Source: Rhodobiaceae bacterium
GTDB lineage: Bacteria > Pseudomonadota > Alphaproteobacteria > Parvibaculales > Parvibaculaceae
NCBI GenBank assembly: GCA_002746275.1
Contig: NVWR01000001.1
Span: forward strand, 106,411 to 116,722
Direction: 5' to 3'
DNA: 10,312 nucleotides
In this document: in pieces, positions 7,552 through 10,312 of the stretch
Position numbering within the stretch: the stretch's first letter is position 1
How the letters are laid out: every line of letters begins with the position of its first letter
Program-made: the position numbers and the translations under genes
The notes under the pieces: generated by a model
Told to the model about the DNA's origin: nothing
The model's input: only the letters and a program-made list of their open reading frames with translations
Databases searched by the model: none

Positions 7552-7580
7552 AAAGCCCGACGGGAAACTGCCGGGCTTTT
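7552..7580 (+). terminator. Rho-independent terminator after the diiron protein gene
   Basis: AAAGCCCG at 7552-7559 pairs with CGGGCTTT at 7572-7579 around a 12-base loop, followed by a short T run. It begins 22 bases after the TAG of the diiron protein gene. The right arm and its flank share 16 bases with the terminator after rsgA. Confidence 0.8.
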
Positions 7581-7906
7581 GCAATTTGAGGCTAGAGGCC
7601 GGGACGGATAGGCGGTACTGTAGCTCTCCTGGGCGGCTCGAAATATTGGTCGCCCGTGAGGTGTGACAGACAGAAAGGAAGAAATTTATGATTGTTCGTG
7701 TTTTCCAGCTGGCGGGTGGACGTACCTAGTGGACTGTCTGCTTTGTTTCGCGGCGGGCCTTGCTTGCTAGAAACAGTGACATTTCATTTGCGCTCTACCA
7801 GCTCAATTTTCGAAATCAATCATCACGATAAAAGTGGTGAAGCGTTTCGGTGTGTTCTGTATCTGCCCCGATCAATGGATGATGGGCAGAAGCTGGTGAT
7901 ATACAA
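7581..7906 (+). other. Long leader region upstream of rsgA
   Basis: This 326-base stretch follows the terminator and precedes rsgA. It contains a GC-rich hairpin (7631-7655), a strong ribosome site (AGGAAG at 7676-7681), and a small, possibly broken reading frame from 7688 to 7910. No tRNA, known riboswitch core or clear sigma-70 promoter was recognised. The promoter of rsgA must lie here if the terminator at 7552-7580 is efficient. Confidence 0.5.
7631..7655 (+). promoter_or_regulatory. Hairpin in the rsgA leader
   Basis: GGGCGGC at 7631-7637 and GTCGCCC at 7649-7655 pair over seven positions (one G-U) around an 11-base AT-rich loop. The hairpin ends about 20 bases before a good ribosome site for the small frame at 7688. 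No T run follows, so it is not a standard terminator. It may be a leader structure or a protein site. Confidence 0.35.
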
Positions 7907-7910
7907 ATGA
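7688..7910 (+). pseudogene. Small hypothetical reading frame, possibly frameshifted, overlapping the rsgA start
   Basis: An ATG at 7688 has an excellent ribosome site (AGGAAG, 6 bases upstream) but its frame stops after 13 codons (MIVRVFQLAGGRT, TAG at 7727-7729). The frame one base ahead is open from a TTG at 7692 to a TGA at 7908-7910, where it overlaps the rsgA ATG by four bases (ATGA). Dropping one T from the TTTT run near 7701 would join the good start to the long frame and give about 73 residues, ending FRCVLYLPRSMDDGQKLVIYK-like text. That could be a decayed gene, a sequencing error, or chance. Alternatives are a 13-residue leader peptide or a 72-residue protein starting at TTG. I do not recognise the product, and third-position GC near half gives little support for coding. 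Confidence 0.3.
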
Positions 7911-8965
7911 CAATCGAAATTTCTGAACTTGCTGACTATGGCTGGGATAATTTTTTCACATCCCAATTAGAGCCTGACGATCTAGAAAACTTCATTCCTG
8001 CCCGCGTAAAGACGGTTCATAGAAGCCAAATCCAGGTTATCGGTGTAGGCCTTGATCGCATGACGATGCCCTACAGTTCGGTGGACGGCGAGGGTATGAC
8101 GGCAACCGTGGGAGACTGGCTCCTGCTTGAGCCGGGCACGTTCCGCCCGAAACGCCTGATGAAACGCAAAAGTATCTTCAAGCGTCGCGCTGCGGGGTCT
8201 CACCGGGGGGACCAGCTTATTGCAGCCAATATCGATACGCTGTTCATTGTGGCGTCCTGCAATTTTGACTTCAATGTTGCACGGCTCGAGCGCTATCTGT
8301 CTCTGGCACACGAGGCGCACGTAACGCCCGTCATCATTCTCACAAAGGGTGATTTGGTGGAGGAGCCTGAAGAGTTCATACGAAGCGTTGAGAAACTTCA
8401 ACCCGGTCTGGCGGTTGAAATGGTGGATGCGCGAGACCCGACCTCCTCCAAATGTTTGGAGGTCTGGTGTGGCTATGGGCAGACAGTGGCGCTGGTCGGA
8501 TCGTCTGGTGTGGGCAAGTCGACCTTGATCAACACGCTTATCGGAAACGACGATATTGAAACCCGCGATGTTCGGGTGGACGATTCCAAAGGGCGCCACA
8601 CGACCACTGGGCGCACATTGCATCGGCTACCGAACGGTGGTTGGCTGGCTGATACGCCTGGCATGCGGGAACTGCAGCTGACGCAAGTGGAAGAGGGCAT
8701 AAAGGAGGTTTTCGCCGATATTGTTGATCTGGCGGCGACCTGCAAGTTCAACAACTGCCAACACGCGAAAGAACCCGGCTGTGCCGTGCAGGCGGCCGTC
8801 GTCGATGGATCGCTTGATCCCGCCCGGTTGAGCCGTTGGGAGAAACTTGCGGCTGAAGAGGCTCGCAACACGCAGAGCTTTGCTCAACGTCATGTCCAGG
8901 ATCGAAAATTTGGCAAAAGGATCAAGAAAGCCAAGAAGGAAAAAACCCATTGGCGTGACGATTGA
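7907..8965 (+). CDS. rsgA: Ribosome small subunit-dependent GTPase A
   Basis: The 352-residue protein is a circularly permuted GTPase that checks late maturation of the 30S ribosomal subunit. An N-terminal OB-like domain (about 30-90) is followed by the G domain in permuted order: the G4 motif TKGD at 146-149, the P-loop GSSGVGKST at 198-206, the GRHTTTG switch with His231 at 229-235, and the G3 motif DTPG at 249-252. The C-terminal zinc site is complete: Cys279, Cys284, His286 and Cys292. It ends in a Lys/Arg-rich tail suited to rRNA contact. The N-terminus (SELADYGWDNFF) matches the longer RsgA subgroup. The ATG at 7907 has a modest GGTGA ribosome site and overlaps the stop of the small upstream frame, so translation may be coupled. 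A terminator follows closely. Confidence 0.96.
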   Translation: MTIEISELADYGWDNFFTSQLEPDDLENFIPARVKTVHRSQIQVIGVGLDRMTMPYSSVDGEGMTATVGDWLLLEPGTFRPKRLMKRKSIFKRRAAGSHRGDQLIAANIDTLFIVASCNFDFNVARLERYLSLAHEAHVTPVIILTKGDLVEEPEEFIRSVEKLQPGLAVEMVDARDPTSSKCLEVWCGYGQTVALVGSSGVGKSTLINTLIGNDDIETRDVRVDDSKGRHTTTGRTLHRLPNGGWLADTPGMRELQLTQVEEGIKEVFADIVDLAATCKFNNCQHAKEPGCAVQAAVVDGSLDPARLSRWEKLAAEEARNTQSFAQRHVQDRKFGKRIKKAKKEKTHWRDD

Positions 8966-8980
8966 AGCGCGACGACAAAA

Positions 8981-9011
8981 GAAAGCCCGGCAGAAAACTG
9001 CCGGGCTTTTT
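8981..9011. terminator. Bidirectional rho-independent terminator between rsgA and the VOC gene
   Basis: AAAGCCCGGCAG at 8982-8993 and CTGCCGGGCTTT at 8998-9009 form a perfect 12-base stem with an AAAA loop. T runs follow on the plus strand (TTTTT) and, read in reverse, on the minus strand (TTTCTTTT). It starts 16 bases after the rsgA stop and ends about 10 bases from the stop of the convergent VOC gene, so it should end transcripts from both sides. Confidence 0.92.
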
Positions 9012-9020
9012 CTCAAGCAA

Positions 9021-9425
9021 TCACTGAGCGCTCTCGTCCCAATACATGGCTTCAATCTTGTGGCCGTCCAGATCATAGACGAAACAACCATAATATCCCG
9101 CGCCGTAGTCGCTGCGTGGACCGGCGGCACCATCGTCTGATGCACCAGCTGAAAGCGCTACCTTGTAAAACTCATCCACCTCTGCTTTAGAGCGCGCCAT
9201 GAAGCCGAAATGTACGCCATTGGCGGTAGCGGCGGTGCCTCCATCATGGGGCTGTTGCACCCAGAATTCCGGGAACAACTTGCCATAGGCAACAGCACCT
9301 GGATGTTCCATGATCCGCTTTGCCCCGATTGTGGCGAGCACGGTGTCGTAAAAAGTAGTGGCTTTCTCAAAATTATTCGTACCCACGGATACGTGCGACA
9401 TGATGCTGGGGTTTTCATCGGTCAT
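9021..9425 (-). CDS. VOC/glyoxalase family protein
   Basis: The 134-residue protein has the two beta-alpha-beta-beta-beta modules of the vicinal oxygen chelate superfamily. Candidate metal ligands are His11 in MSHVSVG, His72 in GVHFGF and Glu126 in GHKIEAMYWD; FYDTVL at about 25-30 and YDLDGHKIE near the end are typical of the glyoxalase/dioxygenase-like group. The three visible ligands suggest it binds metal, but family members range from lyases to resistance proteins, so the reaction is unknown. The start at 9425 is chosen because AGAGGAG lies about 7 bases upstream; the ATG at 9431 would be too close to it, and the longer frame from 9506 has no family-like sequence. It lies downstream of tyrS on the same strand (116-base gap) and converges on rsgA. 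Confidence 0.85.
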   Translation of the reverse strand: MTDENPSIMSHVSVGTNNFEKATTFYDTVLATIGAKRIMEHPGAVAYGKLFPEFWVQQPHDGGTAATANGVHFGFMARSKAEVDEFYKVALSAGASDDGAAGPRSDYGAGYYGCFVYDLDGHKIEAMYWDESAQ

Positions 9426-9456
9426 GTTCATGCTCCTCTGGAAAGGTCTGGGATCG

Positions 9457-9473
9457 TCTTCTCGGTCAGAAGA
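9457..9473 (-). promoter_or_regulatory. Short inverted repeat upstream of the VOC gene
   Basis: TCTTCT at 9457-9462 and AGAAGA at 9468-9473 form a perfect 6-base inverted repeat with a 5-base spacer, 32 bases upstream of the VOC start. It could be an operator or a weak leader hairpin. It is short enough that chance is a real alternative. Confidence 0.25.
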
Positions 9474-9517
9474 TATGCATGATTGAATTTTTGATCTAGA
9501 GGGCACCCACCAGCGTG

Positions 9518-9534
9518 CTGACAGGAAATGTCAG
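9518..9534 (-). terminator. Weak hairpin after tyrS, possible terminator
   Basis: CTGACA at 9518-9523 and TGTCAG at 9529-9534 form a perfect 6-base stem with a 5-base loop, 7 bases beyond the tyrS stop on the minus strand. No T run follows it, so it is at best a weak or factor-dependent terminator, and tyrS transcripts may read into the VOC gene. Confidence 0.3.
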
Positions 9535-9541
9535 GAGAGAA

Positions 9542-10312
9542 TTATATGGCCTTTAGAAGCACATGCTTCTTCTTGCCCAGCGACAGTTTGATGACGCCGC
9601 TGTCTGTGATGTCGGCGGGGGACAGTTTGCCGCGCTCGTCTTGAACTTGTTTGTCATTGACCCGGGCGCCGCCGCCTTTGATCTGTCGGCGTGCCTCGCC
9701 GTTTGAGGCGCAAAGCCCTGCAGTCACGAAGGCCGTGAGAACGCCAAAGCCTGCCTCAAGGTCAGCAGATGCAATTTCCACCGTGGGCAGATCAGTGCTG
9801 ATAGCGCCTTGCTCAAACGCCACGCGCGCGGTCTCCGCCGCCTTGTCAGCTTCCGCACGGCCATGAGCCATGGCGGTCGCTTCTGTAGCAAGCGTCTTTT
9901 TCGCATCGTTCAGGTCGGCACCTTCCAGTGCTTCCAGCTTTTCAATGTCGGCGATGGGAAGTTCTGTGAAGCGGCGCAGCAACGTGCCTACGTCGGTATC
10001 GTCCGTGTTGCGCCAGAACTGCCAATAATCATACGGGCTGAGCATGTCGGCATTCAGCCACACAGCCCCGTCTGCCGTCTTGCCCATCTTAGCGCCGGAA
10101 GACGTGGTGAGCAGCGGGGTGGTGAGACCGACAAGTGATGCCTGGTCGACGCGCCGACCAAGGTCGATACCGTTGACGATATTGCCCCACTGGTCAGAGC
10201 CGCCCATTTGCAGCGTGCAGCCATAGCGCCGGTGAAGCTCAACAAAATCATAGCCCTGAATAATCATGTAGTTGAATTCAAGGAAGGAGAGCGGCTGCTC
10301 CCGGTCGAGGCG
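9542..10312 (-). CDS. tyrS: Tyrosyl-tRNA synthetase, C-terminal part (cut by right edge)
   Basis: The frame is open from the right edge to a TAA at 9542-9544, giving 256 residues of a protein usually about 410-425 long. It charges tRNA-Tyr with tyrosine in the cytoplasm. Visible motifs are [17 protein letters not shown], the substrate-binding [10 protein letters not shown], and the KMSKS-class loop as KMGKT (about 75-79 of the visible part). A helical region follows, then a C-terminal S4 RNA-binding domain with [15 protein letters not shown]. The N-terminal third with the HIGH motif lies outside. The Met codon at 10267 is internal, since 15 in-frame family-like codons precede it. Nothing odd is seen in the visible part. 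Confidence 0.96.
   Translation of the reverse strand, partial: RLDREQPLSFLEFNYMIIQGYDFVELHRRYGCTLQMGGSDQWGNIVNGIDLGRRVDQASLVGLTTPLLTTSSGAKMGKTADGAVWLNADMLSPYDYWQFWRNTDDTDVGTLLRRFTELPIADIEKLEALEGADLNDAKKTLATEATAMAHGRAEADKAAETARVAFEQGAISTDLPTVEIASADLEAGFGVLTAFVTAGLCASNGEARRQIKGGGARVNDKQVQDERGKLSPADITDSGVIKLSLGKKKHVLLKAI

Noticed and set aside
9426..9506. Longer N-terminus of the VOC protein
   Set aside because: The extra residues do not look like the family and a good ribosome site lies just before the ATG at 9425.
1..10312. CRISPR array, tRNA, rRNA, insertion sequence or defence island
   Set aside because: No regularly spaced repeats, cloverleaf, transposase or toxin-antitoxin-like pair was seen; gene content is housekeeping and envelope.

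Overview
The window looks like ordinary chromosomal DNA of an alphaproteobacterium. It has moderately high GC by eye and tightly packed genes. Several families are characteristic of that class: a DUF5930-type envelope protein that normally ends in an M23 peptidase domain, a DUF455 ferritin-like protein next to a Bcp peroxiredoxin, a large DUF3971/AsmA-like protein, and tyrS. Hyphomicrobiales or Parvibaculum-like relatives are plausible, but genus cannot be settled from the sequence alone.

Left part (1-2482), all on the minus strand: an envelope protein gene cut by the left edge (N-terminal 323 codons visible), a 190-base spacer, then a bcp-DUF455 pair that overlaps by four bases (TTGA) and is probably translated as a unit. 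A 229-base divergent spacer (2483-2711) separates bcp from the next gene. It holds a perfect 14-base palindrome with FNR/CRP-type half-sites and two further hairpins.

Middle part (2712-7580), plus strand: a 1185-residue membrane-anchored AsmA/YhdP-like protein, a 124-base gap with a possible promoter, then a 378-residue diiron ferritin-like protein of unknown function with a strong ribosome binding site, closed by a rho-independent terminator.

Right part (7581-10312): a 326-base leader region with a hairpin and a small, possibly frameshifted reading frame that overlaps the start of rsgA; rsgA itself (ribosome-assembly GTPase); a strong bidirectional terminator; then on the minus strand a VOC/glyoxalase-family protein and the C-terminal 256 residues of tyrosyl-tRNA synthetase, cut by the right edge.

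Functionally the genes serve envelope maintenance (M23-type protein, AsmA-like protein), peroxide and metal handling or diiron chemistry (Bcp and two unrelated-looking ferritin-like proteins), and translation (RsgA, TyrS). I found no mobile element, CRISPR array, tRNA, rRNA or defence system, and no convincing new multi-gene system. The points most worth a second look are the unassigned diiron protein, the palindrome between bcp and the AsmA-like gene, the odd small reading frame before rsgA, and the Bcp that lacks a resolving cysteine.
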